Shown here: in pieces, positions 45,619-54,770 of the stretch
How positions within the stretch are numbered: the first letter of the stretch is position 1
Layout of the letters: every line of letters begins with the position of its first letter
DNA from: Thalassospira marina
GTDB lineage: Bacteria > Pseudomonadota > Alphaproteobacteria > Rhodospirillales > Thalassospiraceae
Assembly: GCF_002844375.1 (NCBI RefSeq)
Contig: NZ_CP024199.1
Location: 1,624,001-1,688,000, forward strand
Direction of reading: 5' to 3'
DNA length: 64,000 bases
Position numbers and translations under genes: made by a program
Notes under the pieces: model-generated
Told to the model about the DNA's origin: nothing
What the model saw: only the letters and a program-made list of their open reading frames with translations
Database searches by the model: none

Positions 45619-46158
45619 TCAGGTGATATCACCAGGGTCGGCCTGGCGTTTGCGGCCGGTCAGCATGGCGCGCACCAGGTTTTCGTGGTGGCGAAGGCTT
45701 GCCAGCAGCACACCTGCCACATGCAGGCCCACGCAAACCATCAGGCTGGTTGCCAGAAATTCGTGTACATCCTTGATCCAGTGCCAGCCATGATAGGACG
45801 GGGTGGAATAGATCCAGCCGGTGGCCCCGGTCGCGGCCATCAAGCCCAGCAAAACCAGAATCATGGCGCCGCCCGCCGGGTTGTGACCGAGATAGCGGCT
45901 TTCTTTCCCACCGATGATGGCGCGCAAATAGCCCAGCACGTCACGCGGAGGACGCACAAATTGCGAAAAACGGGCATAGCGCGGGCCAATCACGCCCCAG
46001 AACAGGCGAAAAACCACAAGCGATAACGCGACATAGCCGGTTTTTTCATGCAGCGAATCCCAATTTTCAGCCGAGATCCATGCCACGGCAAAGCAGGTGG
46101 CAAAGCTCCAGTGGAACACCCGAACCAGCGGATCCCATACGCGGACTGTTTCTGTCAT
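45619..46158 (-). CDS. Cytochrome b561, CybB-like
   Basis: A 179-residue inner-membrane cytochrome b with four helices and haem-ligand His residues (RVFHWSFATCFAVAW, GWHWIKDVHEFLATSLMVCV, GLHVAGVLL). It accepts electrons from quinol. AGGAGGG with a 5-base spacer precedes the ATG at 46158. Its start lies one base past the PepSY gene's stop, so the two are coupled. A pairing of b561 and PepSY proteins next to a QseBC-like system is a familiar arrangement in proteobacteria. Confidence 0.92.
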   Translation of the reverse strand: MTETVRVWDPLVRVFHWSFATCFAVAWISAENWDSLHEKTGYVALSLVVFRLFWGVIGPRYARFSQFVRPPRDVLGYLRAIIGGKESRYLGHNPAGGAMILVLLGLMAATGATGWIYSTPSYHGWHWIKDVHEFLATSLMVCVGLHVAGVLLASLRHHENLVRAMLTGRKRQADPGDIT

Positions 46159-46159
46159 C

Positions 46160-46438
46160 TCAACCCTCCTGCACCTTGACGGGTTCAAGACTGTGCGGGT
46201 CGAAATAGGCTTCGATCTTTTTGCCGTTTGCATCGGTGGCATAAACTTCGTAACAGCCTTCATCGGTTTTGATGCGCCGGATCTGCCAGCCCTGGCCCTC
46301 CAGCTTGTGCTGCAGGGTTTCGCGTGGCTGCCACTGGTCCATCGGTGCTTTGCAAATATTTTCGTCGGCGCGTGCCGGGGCATTCAGGGCAAAGCCTGCT
46401 GCCATGATCATTGCCGCTGCCAAAAGCCTGTTTTTCAT
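46160..46438 (-). CDS. Small periplasmic PepSY-domain protein
   Basis: A 92-residue protein with a signal peptide (MKNRLLAAAMIMAAGFALNA, cleavage near ARA-D25). The mature part fits the PepSY fold: LEGQGWQIRRIKTDEGCYEV then DANGKKIEAYFDPHSLEPV. Cys29 and Cys62 probably form a disulphide. PepSY proteins of this type are often paired with cytochromes or two-component systems; the role is not established. It is the first gene of the minus-strand pair and divergent from the response regulator. Confidence 0.85.
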   Translation of the reverse strand: MKNRLLAAAMIMAAGFALNAPARADENICKAPMDQWQPRETLQHKLEGQGWQIRRIKTDEGCYEVYATDANGKKIEAYFDPHSLEPVKVQEG

Positions 46439-46586
46439 CGTGTATCGTTACCCGGAATGTGAAAAACTCTCTGGGCAGGAAGGTGCCACCCTTTGCTGAC
46501 AGCAGGCTGAACGCGCCCGACATCCATTCAGCAAACTGTCAGTTTCAAAGGCTAGATAAGGCGGGCATAAACGACCGAGGTGGGGA

Positions 46587-47243
46587 ATGAGACTTCTGTT
46601 AATCGAAGATGAGCAGACATTGGGAAGCGCATTGCGCGATCATCTGGTGTCGGAAGGTTATGCCCCGGATTGGGTGGAAAACCTGACGGATGCCGAAGTC
46701 GCCCTGAAATCAACGTGTTATGACGTGATCCTGCTTGATATCAACCTGCCGGATGGCAATGGTGTTGCCATGTTGCGTGCCCTGCGCCAGCGCGGCGATG
46801 TAACGCCCTGCATCATCCTGACCGCGCAGGACAAAATTTCGGACCGTATCGCCGGGCTAAATGCCGGGGCGGATGATTATCTGGTAAAGCCGTTTGATCT
46901 GGGGGAGATGGTGGCGCGTTTGGCCGCGGTTGCCCGGCGATATACCGGCAATCCCAACCCGATCCTGCAAATCGGTGATGTTGAAATTGACCTTGCCCGC
47001 AAACTGGTTTTTGTTGCCGGAAAATCAGTTGAGCTGACCGGGCGTGAATGGGCGCTTTTGGACCAGTTTGCCCATAAACCGGGTGCCACCCTTTCCAAAC
47101 GCCAGCTTGAAGATTCCCTTTACGAATTCGGCGCGGAAATTGAAAGCAACACGGTCGAAGTTTATGTTAGCCGCCTGCGCAAAAAAATTGGCAGCGATCT
47201 GATCCGCACCCTGCGCGGTGTTGGATATCGGCTGGAGGGATAA
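46587..47243 (+). CDS. OmpR/QseB-type response regulator
   Basis: A 218-residue DNA-binding response regulator. The receiver has the acidic pair (IEDE), phospho-acceptor D51 (VILLDINLPDGNG), Thr (IILTAQD) and Lys (DDYLVKPFDL); the C-terminal winged helix reads ELTGREWALLDQF and VEVYVSRLRKKIG. GAGGTGGGGA precedes the ATG. It is followed 6 bases later by its sensor kinase. Divergent PepSY and cytochrome b561 genes are likely targets. QseB/PmrA-like by sequence. Confidence 0.95.
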   Translation: MRLLLIEDEQTLGSALRDHLVSEGYAPDWVENLTDAEVALKSTCYDVILLDINLPDGNGVAMLRALRQRGDVTPCIILTAQDKISDRIAGLNAGADDYLVKPFDLGEMVARLAAVARRYTGNPNPILQIGDVEIDLARKLVFVAGKSVELTGREWALLDQFAHKPGATLSKRQLEDSLYEFGAEIESNTVEVYVSRLRKKIGSDLIRTLRGVGYRLEG

Positions 47244-47249
47244 AGACGC

Positions 47250-48623
47250 ATGTTTGGCGGTTTTTTCAAAAGCCTGACGGCCGGTATCATGATCCGCGTT
47301 GTCATATGGGTCAGTTTGTGCTGGGCCATTGCGGCCGGTTTGGCGGCTTTTGTCATTCATGATGAACTGACGGAATCATTCGATAGCGGCCTTCGTGAAA
47401 CCGTGCAGGGCAATCTGCCGCTGGCAGTTGAATTTTTGATGGACCGCCCGTCCAACGCCAAAACCACCCATATTCCCGCCCGCACATCGCTTCCTGTCAA
47501 TCACGATGTGGACGGCGAAGAAGACCCTGAAGAATATATCATCTATCAGATCCGTGATGCATCGGGCCGGGTTTTGCTGCGCTCGGACAATGCATTGGAA
47601 ACGCCTTTTACCGCGCCTTTGATGGCAGGGTTCTGGGAAGATGAAACCTTCCGCTATTATTCCGAACCCACGGTGGGCGGCAGCCTTTTCATGCAGGTGG
47701 CCGAACCCTTGGCCCATCGCCGCGAAGCAACCTTTGAAAGTGCGCTGGCGGTTTTATTGCCGCTATTTGTGCTGGTGCCGGCTTTGCTGGTTGCGATCTG
47801 GTTTAGCGTGCGGGGCGGCATGCGCCCGATTTATCGTTTCCGACAGGACCTGGATCGGCGTGGGGCGGGCAATATGGAAGCCATCGCCATTGATGATTTG
47901 CCCAGCGAACTGGCGGCTATGGGCCAGGATGTGAATTTGCTGCTGGACCGCCTGCGCGCTGCAATCAGCGCCGAACGGGCCTTTGCCTCAAACAGTGCGC
48001 ACGAGCTTCGCACCCCGATTGCCAGCATGCTGGCGCAAACCCAGCAATTGCTGACCGAACTGCCCGCCGAAAGCCCGCATCGCGAACGTGCCCGTTTGAT
48101 TGAAAAATCGCTGGGCCGGTTGCGCCGCCTGTCAGAAAAACTGTTGCAATGGTCCCGCGCCGAGGCGGGCCTTGGCAAAACGGATGAAGTTCAGGAACTT
48201 GATCCAATCATTGATATGCTGATCGAAGATATCCATCGCAGCGGGCGTTTTAAAAACACCATTTCCCTGCATAGGCAGGGTGCAGCCCTGCGTGCGCCGA
48301 TGGACCCTGATGCCTTTGGTATTTGTGTGGGCAACCTTTTGGAAAATGCCCTGGTGCATGGCGATGTTGATACACCGGTACAGGTGCTGGTTGATGGTCC
48401 TGGCCGATTGATTGTTGAAAATGCCTGTGCGGCCCTGCCGCAAAATGTGCTGGCGAAAATTACCCGCCGGTTTGCCCGCCATGGTAACAGCCCGGAAAGT
48501 TCCGGTTTGGGCCTTTCGATCGTTGCAGCTTTGATTGATCAGGCAGGGGGTAGCTTTGCTTATGCCTCGCCCTGTCCGGGGCGCAAAGATGGCTTTCAGG
48601 CGGTATTGACTTTGCCACAATAA
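47250..48623 (+). CDS. Sensor histidine kinase, QseC-type
   Basis: A 457-residue inner-membrane kinase that pairs with the upstream regulator. The first transmembrane helix (MIRVVIWVSLCWAIAAGLAA) leads to a periplasmic sensing region of about 120 residues, then a second helix (LPLFVLVPALLVAIWFSV), HAMP, the H-box with H251 (NSAHELRTPIASML), the N-box (GNLLENALVHG) and a G-box (SSGLGLSIVAALI). The kinase core is complete. It overlaps nothing, with its start 6 bases after the regulator's stop. Confidence 0.94.
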   Translation: MFGGFFKSLTAGIMIRVVIWVSLCWAIAAGLAAFVIHDELTESFDSGLRETVQGNLPLAVEFLMDRPSNAKTTHIPARTSLPVNHDVDGEEDPEEYIIYQIRDASGRVLLRSDNALETPFTAPLMAGFWEDETFRYYSEPTVGGSLFMQVAEPLAHRREATFESALAVLLPLFVLVPALLVAIWFSVRGGMRPIYRFRQDLDRRGAGNMEAIAIDDLPSELAAMGQDVNLLLDRLRAAISAERAFASNSAHELRTPIASMLAQTQQLLTELPAESPHRERARLIEKSLGRLRRLSEKLLQWSRAEAGLGKTDEVQELDPIIDMLIEDIHRSGRFKNTISLHRQGAALRAPMDPDAFGICVGNLLENALVHGDVDTPVQVLVDGPGRLIVENACAALPQNVLAKITRRFARHGNSPESSGLGLSIVAALIDQAGGSFAYASPCPGRKDGFQAVLTLPQ

Positions 48624-48742
48624 GCCCGGGTTTGGTGTGTGCCTGTATCAATGGTGTTGCTGTTCATAATCCGGTGCAGTTTGATATTGCCGATATTTGC
48701 AGGCTTGCTATCTCTTTGACATGATTGTGCCGTATCAGAGAT

Positions 48743-50110
48743 ATGGATTTTCATATGCTCAGGAGGCCGACGATTACTTTTGCCCGCAAATTTGCCGTTT
48801 TTGGTGTCTGTGCGTCGATATTTGTTCTGGCAGGAACAAAGGCGCATGCGGCTGACCCGCATCAGGTTCTTTATGAATATGACGGGCGGGCGCTGGCAGT
48901 CGGCAAATTCAGCATCGTGTCGGTTTTTCAGGAACGTCTGTTTCAGGCGGCTGCCCAGTGCCGTAAAAAGACCCCGGCAAGCTATGGCACGCCAGATGGT
49001 GCCATCGGGGCCAATACCCTTCAGGCGGTTAAAGATTATATCACCTGTCGGCCTGACCTTGCGACATATGGCCGGACCGGAAACGGGGCCAATTCGCCCG
49101 AACGCAATGGCGCGATTACCATTGGCATCTGGCAGTCCCTGATGCCTGATACCATGCCGTTTCCTGATGCGATTGAACGAGCCAACCAGTTGACCTTCGC
49201 CCTTGAAGGTACGGATTTTGACCGGGTGGAATTCAATTTCTGCCAGTCGCGCAATCCATCAAGCGGCAAAAAATTTATCGAAGGCGACCCTTATTGTTAT
49301 TCCAACGACAAGGCATCCTATTTGACATGGGGGCCACGTGGGGCCACGGCTGGTCATGGTGCAGAGGTACAGCAGATTATCGTGCTAGCGGAAAAGGCCC
49401 ATCCCGGCCTGCTTCAAACAGTGTTTGGTCCCGAGGCAGACACCATGCGCCGTGTGGTTCTGGGCGATGATGACAGTGTAGAAACCATTTTATGTGCCGC
49501 ATGGGCAAACCCGCAGCGCCGCAATGATCTGCGCCAGCGATTTGCCCGTTACGGGGCCCTGCATGAAGTGCAGGAAGCCTATCGCATGGTTTATGAGGCC
49601 GCCAATGCCGATGGCGGCAAGGTGCAGCGGTTTTTCAGGATTTACAAGGCCCTGAAGCCGGTTATAAACCGGGACCCAACGGAAATTGACGTGGCATTTT
49701 TCATTGACCGCGCCACCCATGGCGGGGCCCCACCTGGTGACCTTGCGCCGCTGATTGAAAAAATGCAGTATTTTGCCACGCGCACCAAAAAGGTGCCGTC
49801 GCCCGGCCAGTTGCGCCGCCAATTGGCGGCATGGCTGCCGTCCAGCCACAAATATAATGACCGGCTGGCGCGCGATGCGATTTTTCTGATCGATGATCCC
49901 GATGTTGACCTGTCTGATGCGCATCGGCGCATCTGGCAAAAACGCTCTGGTTTGCGGGCCAGTTCGTTTGGCCTGGCGGATGACCGCTACGTACCTGCCT
50001 ATCCGGTGATGCCGGTAACGGGCTATGAAGCAATCAAACGGTTTGTCACCGCCCACCCGGCAGAAAAACGGGCCTGCCCGGCGGCGGCCCTGCGCCCGCA
50101 TAACCCTTAA
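48743..50110 (+). CDS. Exported protein of unknown function
   Basis: A 455-residue protein with an N-terminal signal (FARKFAVFGVCASIFVLAGT, cleavage near AHA-A). Early in the mature part, GTPDGAIGANTLQAVKDYIT resembles a peptidoglycan-binding repeat. Several Cys (CRKKTP, ITCRPDL, NFCQSRN, DPYCYSND) suggest disulphides. The rest is helical and not recognised. Two ATGs (48743 and 48755) fit the ribosome binding site about equally well. It is monocistronic after the two-component system. Confidence 0.7.
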   Translation: MDFHMLRRPTITFARKFAVFGVCASIFVLAGTKAHAADPHQVLYEYDGRALAVGKFSIVSVFQERLFQAAAQCRKKTPASYGTPDGAIGANTLQAVKDYITCRPDLATYGRTGNGANSPERNGAITIGIWQSLMPDTMPFPDAIERANQLTFALEGTDFDRVEFNFCQSRNPSSGKKFIEGDPYCYSNDKASYLTWGPRGATAGHGAEVQQIIVLAEKAHPGLLQTVFGPEADTMRRVVLGDDDSVETILCAAWANPQRRNDLRQRFARYGALHEVQEAYRMVYEAANADGGKVQRFFRIYKALKPVINRDPTEIDVAFFIDRATHGGAPPGDLAPLIEKMQYFATRTKKVPSPGQLRRQLAAWLPSSHKYNDRLARDAIFLIDDPDVDLSDAHRRIWQKRSGLRASSFGLADDRYVPAYPVMPVTGYEAIKRFVTAHPAEKRACPAAALRPHNP

Positions 50111-50278
50111 CGCCATTGCCTTTCGCCGGGGGCGAGTGCACGTGGTAGTGGGTATATGCATATATTGCATGGGATGCCCGGGAAATTGGCGGGCGGAATG
50201 TCTTGCATCGCACGGGCATGTTTGACAACATCCGGCGGTATTCAAACGTCATTTTGCAATTAAGGAGCAAGATTTGAA

Positions 50279-51325
50279 ATGAGCGACGTCAAGGTCAAAG
50301 TCGGAATTCTCGGTGCCAGCGGATACACCGGCGCGGAACTGGTTCGCATTCTTGCGCACCATGCCGCTGCCGAAATTGTCCTGTTGACCGCAGACCGACG
50401 CGCCGGGCGTCCCTTTGGCGAGGTGTTTCCCCACCTGGCCCATTTGAATCTGCCCACCATGATCCGGATCGACGAAGCCGACTGGAGCAACGTTGACGTC
50501 ATTTTCTGTGCGCTGCCGCATGGCACCACGCAGGAAGTCATTGCCGGTCTGCCGGGCCATATCAAGGTTGTTGATTTGTCGGCTGATTTCCGGTTGTTTG
50601 ACCCGGCCACCTACAAGGAATGGTACGGTGCCGAACATGCCGCACAGGATTTGCAGAAAGAAGTGGTCTATGGCCTGACGGAACTGCACCGCGAAAAAAT
50701 CGCCAAGGCGCGTGTGGTGGCCAATCCCGGCTGTTATCCGACCCCGGTGCAGCTAAGCCTGACGCCGCTTCTTGAACAGAAACTGATCCTGTCCGAAGAC
50801 ATTATCGTTGATGCCAAATCCGGTGCCACCGGCGCTGGCCGTTCCCCCAAGGAAGGCCTGCTTTATGCCGAGGTCACCGAAGGTATTCATGCCTATGGCA
50901 CTGGTGCCCATCGCCATGCCCCTGAAATTGAACAGGGCCTGTCCTGGGCAGCGGGCGATGATGTTATCGTCAATTTCTCGCCGCATCTGATGCCCATGAG
51001 CCGTGGCATCCTTGAAAGCATTTATGTGAAACTGGCAGATGGCGTCACGGCTGAACAGATTCACGAAGCACTGGCCAAACGTTTCGCCGATGAGCCGTTT
51101 GTGCGTGTTCTGCCCTTTGGGGCAACACCGCAAACACGCCATGTACGTGGTTCCAACTATGTGCTGTTTGGTGTGGTCAAGGACCGGGTGCCGGGCCGTG
51201 TCATCATCATCGGTGTTGAAGACAACCTTGTAAAAGGTGCATCGGGCCAGGCAGTTCAGAACATGAATGTCATGATGGGCCTGCCCGAAACCATGGGTCT
51301 GGAAATCGAACCGTTATTCCCCTGA
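50279..51325 (+). CDS. argC: N-acetyl-gamma-glutamyl-phosphate reductase
   Basis: Reduces N-acetyl-gamma-glutamyl phosphate to the semialdehyde in arginine synthesis, using NADPH. The 348-residue length is the type 1 form. It begins VGILGASGYTGAELVRIL (nucleotide loop), carries the catalytic Cys at C152 (VVANPGCYPTPVQL), SGATGAGRSPKEG and HRHAPEIEQGL. AAGGAG lies 11 bases before the ATG. It is a lone arg gene here, as is common in alphaproteobacteria, and has its own terminator. Confidence 0.97.
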   Translation: MSDVKVKVGILGASGYTGAELVRILAHHAAAEIVLLTADRRAGRPFGEVFPHLAHLNLPTMIRIDEADWSNVDVIFCALPHGTTQEVIAGLPGHIKVVDLSADFRLFDPATYKEWYGAEHAAQDLQKEVVYGLTELHREKIAKARVVANPGCYPTPVQLSLTPLLEQKLILSEDIIVDAKSGATGAGRSPKEGLLYAEVTEGIHAYGTGAHRHAPEIEQGLSWAAGDDVIVNFSPHLMPMSRGILESIYVKLADGVTAEQIHEALAKRFADEPFVRVLPFGATPQTRHVRGSNYVLFGVVKDRVPGRVIIIGVEDNLVKGASGQAVQNMNVMMGLPETMGLEIEPLFP

Positions 51326-51365
51326 TCGGGCTTAATCGGGATACGGAATTTCCCACGATAAAAAT

Positions 51366-51402
51366 CAAAGCGCGCCGGGCATATGTCTGGCGCGCTTTTT
51401 TG
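51366..51402 (+). terminator. Terminator of argC
   Basis: AAAGCGCGCC and GGCGCGCTTT form a 10-bp perfect stem with a 12-base loop, followed by TTT. Confidence 0.9.
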
Positions 51403-51457
51403 TGTTTGGCCTGTAAACAACGACAATCAGGGTTCAGTGCTCTGATGCGGGTTTGCG

Positions 51458-52885
51458 TCAACTGCCTTTCGCCGCCGCATCAATTTCCATTTTCAAAAAC
51501 GCCATTAATCGTGGGTCAAGCGATTGTGCCACGTTAAAGCGCATAAGGTCGCCCGCTGTTTTTGACAGGCTGAAAACATTGCCCGGTGCCAGGATGATAT
51601 TGTGTTTCAACCCGGCATGGGCCAGTGCTGCGGCATCCATGTTATGGGGCAGGCGGGTCCATAAAAATATGCCAGCACCGGGCGGTGCCAGCGGTTTGAT
51701 GCCCAGTACGCCCAATTGGGTGGCGCAGTCCGTCATGGCACGCGCGAGGCGTTGCCGCACATGCTCCATGTGTTTGCGATAGGACCCATCGCGTAAAACC
51801 GACAATATGATCGCCGATGACAGATTGCCGCCACCAAAGCTGGTCGCAATTTTAAGATCCAGCAGCTTGTCGATCCAGTCCGCCCGTGTGGCGACATATC
51901 CGCAGCGCACAGATGCTGAAAGTGTTTTGGAAAAACTGCCGATATGAACAACATTTTCCAGCCCGTCAAACGCGGCTAGCCGCGGGGCAGGGGTGGTTTC
52001 AAAATCGGCAAAAATATCGTCTTCGATAATTGTAATACCGTGCTTTTCACAAACCTTCAGCACCCTGTGCGCCTTTACCGGCGAAAGGCTGGCGCCTGTC
52101 GGGTTGTGCAGGCCGGAATTGGTGACATAAAGGCGCGGGCGGTTTTCCTCTGCCGCCCGGGCGAAGGCATCCATGTCGGGGCCATCGGCCAAATACGGAA
52201 TGGCAATAATATTGGCGCGGTGGGCATGCAACAGGGCATGAAAATTGAAATAACACGGATCATCGACAAAAACCGTATCGCCTGGTTCAATCAGCAAACG
52301 GCATAACAGATCAATCGCCTGTGTACCTGATTCCGTTAGCATGATCTGACCGGTTGGTGGGGTAATGCCGTGTTCGCCCATGCGCCGCGCCAGATACTCG
52401 CGCAAGGCCAGCGATCCAAGCGGGGTTGCGTAATCCGTCATGGTTTTGTCCGGGCCACGGGCAATCTGGCGCAGGGCGCGGCGAAGGGCCTCGTTTGGCA
52501 GCCAGTCGGGTGGAAGCCAGCCACAACCAGGTTTTAAAACCGTATCATCGGTGCTCAGCGATTGTCGCGAGACCCAAAATGGGTCAATCGCGCGATCAAG
52601 GCTGGGGGCGATTTGCGCAATTGATAAAGGGGGCGTTTGCCCGGCAACGAAAAAGCCCGATCCCCGACGCGACAGGATCGTCCCTTCCGCCACCAACCGG
52701 TCATAGGCATCTACCACCGTTGATTTTGACACACCCATTTTTTCCGCGCTTTGCCGAATGGAAGGAATGCGCGCCCCGGCAACAAGGCTGCGGTTGGCAA
52801 TGCGGTCGCGGATGTGGCCCATCACCTGCATTACCAGCGTGTCGGTATTGGCGGAAATGGGCTGCTGTGCGGGTGGATGTGGCAT
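51458..52885 (-). CDS. MocR-family regulator (GntR helix-turn-helix fused to aminotransferase fold)
   Basis: A 475-residue PLP-dependent regulator. The GntR winged helix covers residues about 15-85 (SIRQSAEKMGVSKSTVVDAY, LSRRGSGFFV); the rest is a fold type I aminotransferase domain with ESGTQAIDLLCRLLIEPGD, NPTGASLSPVKAHRVL and the PLP Lys in GSFSKTLSASVRCGY. GGAAG precedes the ATG at 52885. It is divergent from an EamA exporter gene, and a 14-bp inverted repeat lies between them. Regulation of the exporter in response to an amino-acid-like ligand is likely. Confidence 0.93.
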   Translation of the reverse strand: MPHPPAQQPISANTDTLVMQVMGHIRDRIANRSLVAGARIPSIRQSAEKMGVSKSTVVDAYDRLVAEGTILSRRGSGFFVAGQTPPLSIAQIAPSLDRAIDPFWVSRQSLSTDDTVLKPGCGWLPPDWLPNEALRRALRQIARGPDKTMTDYATPLGSLALREYLARRMGEHGITPPTGQIMLTESGTQAIDLLCRLLIEPGDTVFVDDPCYFNFHALLHAHRANIIAIPYLADGPDMDAFARAAEENRPRLYVTNSGLHNPTGASLSPVKAHRVLKVCEKHGITIIEDDIFADFETTPAPRLAAFDGLENVVHIGSFSKTLSASVRCGYVATRADWIDKLLDLKIATSFGGGNLSSAIILSVLRDGSYRKHMEHVRQRLARAMTDCATQLGVLGIKPLAPPGAGIFLWTRLPHNMDAAALAHAGLKHNIILAPGNVFSLSKTAGDLMRFNVAQSLDPRLMAFLKMEIDAAAKGS

Positions 52886-52896
52886 CTGTACTTCCA

Positions 52897-52936
52897 ATAA
52901 TACCAATACAGTTTGTCTAAATTGTATTGGTATTAT
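52897..52936. promoter_or_regulatory. Inverted repeat operator between the MocR and EamA genes
   Basis: Arms ATAATACCAATACA and TGTATTGGTATTAT are exact reverse complements across a 12-base spacer. The repeat lies in the only gap of the divergent pair and is the likely MocR binding site. Confidence 0.8.
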
Positions 52937-52999
52937 GTCTGGCGTAATTCCTTGGGGCAAGCGATTGCTGCTTTTGTGATTACGCTAAAGGAGTTCGCT

Positions 53000-53875
53000 A
53001 TGAATCGCACAACACAGGGCTGGATTTTCGGGTTTTTGGGCATGCTGGTTTTCAGTGGGTCGTTGCCAGCAACCCGTTTGGCGATGGCGGGGTTTGACCC
53101 GGTCTTCCTGACGGTTGCCCGTGCGGTTCTTGCGGCCAGTGTTGCTTTGGTCCTGTTAATTGTTACCCGCCAATCCCTGCCAGACCGGCGTGATTTTCAA
53201 TCCCTGCTGATTGTGTCACTGGGTACGGTGTTTGGTTTCCCGCTGCTAACGGCATTGGCATTGCAATATGTTACCTCGGCGCATTCGCTGGTTTTTATCG
53301 GGTTGTTACCCCTTTCAACCGCCATTTTCGGCGTGCTGCGCGGTGGCGAACGGTTGCACCCGATTTTTTGGCTGTTTAGCGGTTTGGGCAGTGCGCTTAT
53401 TTGTGGTTATGCCTTGCGCAACGGGCTGCATGGCGCGTTAAAGGGCGATTTGCTGATGCTTGCCGCCATTGTGGTTTGCGGCCTTGGCTATGCCGAAGGT
53501 GCGACCCTTTCACGACGGATGGGTGGTTGGCAGGTGATCTGCTGGGCGCTGGTGGTGGCACTGCCTCTTATGCTGGCCTTGTTGTTTGTAACCCTGCCGG
53601 CGGACTGGTCCCATATCGGTGTGGCGTCCTGGTGGTCGCTGGGTTATGTCGCAATTTTCAGCAGTCTTGTCGGCTTTTTGTTGTGGTATCGGGGGTTGGC
53701 GCTGGGGGGTATCGGTGCAGTCGGGCAGTTGCAATTGCTGCAACCATTTTTCGGTATGGTGCTGGCGGCGGTCATTTTGTCGGAAACGGTTGATCCGACC
53801 ATGGTCATGGTAACGATGGCGGTTATTGTCTGTGTGTTCGGTGCCAAACGGTTTTCCCGCCCTGTGGCCCGATAG
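53000..53875 (+). CDS. EamA/DMT-family exporter
   Basis: A 291-residue inner-membrane protein with about ten helices in two EamA repeats (FGFLGMLVFSGSLPATRLAM in the first, SLVGFLLWYRGLALGGIGAV in the second). It probably exports an amino acid or metabolite. AAAGGAG with a 6-base spacer precedes the ATG at 53000. It is divergent from the MocR gene, so it is likely under its control. Confidence 0.92.
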   Translation: MNRTTQGWIFGFLGMLVFSGSLPATRLAMAGFDPVFLTVARAVLAASVALVLLIVTRQSLPDRRDFQSLLIVSLGTVFGFPLLTALALQYVTSAHSLVFIGLLPLSTAIFGVLRGGERLHPIFWLFSGLGSALICGYALRNGLHGALKGDLLMLAAIVVCGLGYAEGATLSRRMGGWQVICWALVVALPLMLALLFVTLPADWSHIGVASWWSLGYVAIFSSLVGFLLWYRGLALGGIGAVGQLQLLQPFFGMVLAAVILSETVDPTMVMVTMAVIVCVFGAKRFSRPVAR

Positions 53876-54011
53876 GGCATTTCATGCGGGCGGCATTGGT
53901 TGGGCGCAGTCCGAATGCTGCGCGCCGCACCATGCTGAATGTTTCCTTGGCGCGGCGAAGCGGTTAAGCTTGGCAAAATCCTTTTCCCAACCCATAGGGA
54001 CTTTACTGACC

Positions 54012-54572
54012 ATGCCAACCATCCTGAAATACCGCGATGCCGTGCCCCAAATTGATGAAACGGCCTTTATCGCCCCCAATGCCACCGTTATTGGCGATGT
54101 TGAAATTGGCCCGGAAACCGGCATCTGGTTCGGCTGTGTTATTCGGGGGGATGTGCACGAAATTCGCATCGGGTCGCGCACCAATATTCAGGACCTGACG
54201 ATGGTGCATGTCGCCAAGGGCAAATTTGGCACCTATATCGGCGACGATGTTACCATCGGGCATTCTGCTGTTATTCATGCCTGCACGCTTGAAGACCGCA
54301 GCTTTGTTGGCATGGGTGCTACCGTTATGGATGGCTGCGTGATCGAACAGGGTGCGATGCTGGGGGCGGGGGCGCTTCTGGCGCCGGGCAAACGTATTCC
54401 CGCTGGTGAATTATGGGCTGGTATCCCGGCGCGTAAGGTGCGTGATCTTGCGCAGGAAGAAATCGAGTTTTTCAAGGTTTCAGCCGATCGTTACGCCGAT
54501 CTTGCTACTGAATACAGAACCGATATCGCATCTGGCCGGGCGATTGTTTCATTGCCAGATGAAAATGCCTGA
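54012..54572 (+). CDS. Gamma-carbonic-anhydrase-family protein
   Basis: A 186-residue left-handed beta-helix protein (hexapeptide repeats). The metal-ligand His residues of the family are seen in TMVHVAKGK, DDVTIGHSAVIHACTL, and the stretch VIRGDVHEIRIGSRTNIQD is diagnostic. Related proteins (YrdA, PaaY) are carbonic anhydrases or hydrolases; activity is not certain. The ATG at 54012 starts MPTILKYRD. Confidence 0.9.
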   Translation: MPTILKYRDAVPQIDETAFIAPNATVIGDVEIGPETGIWFGCVIRGDVHEIRIGSRTNIQDLTMVHVAKGKFGTYIGDDVTIGHSAVIHACTLEDRSFVGMGATVMDGCVIEQGAMLGAGALLAPGKRIPAGELWAGIPARKVRDLAQEEIEFFKVSADRYADLATEYRTDIASGRAIVSLPDENA

Positions 54573-54602
54573 TCCATAAGAAAACGATACCAATTCAACA
54601 AA

Positions 54603-54637
54603 GCGATATCTTTCCAGTCCGGAAGGATATCGTTTTG
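54603..54637 (+). terminator. Likely terminator of the gamma-carbonic anhydrase gene
   Basis: CGATATCTTTCC and GGAAGGATATCG pair with one mismatch around a 5-base loop and are followed by TTTT. Confidence 0.7.
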
Positions 54638-54770
54638 CTTTTGGCGGTTTATCCGTGGTTGTGTTACGGGGCGGCTTGCGAAAGCAGAACGACTGCGCTA
54701 TCACGTTTTATATATTATACAATTTTAAAAAATCGCGGTTTTTGATCGCATTAGGGACCGGAACGAAACC

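Noticed and set aside
50111..50278. Possible regulatory palindrome before argC (TATATGCATATA)
   Set aside because: It is short, AT-rich and not at a clear promoter position; an ArgR site could not be recognised.
52047..52306. Small frames inside the MocR gene
   Set aside because: Shadows of the aminotransferase domain.
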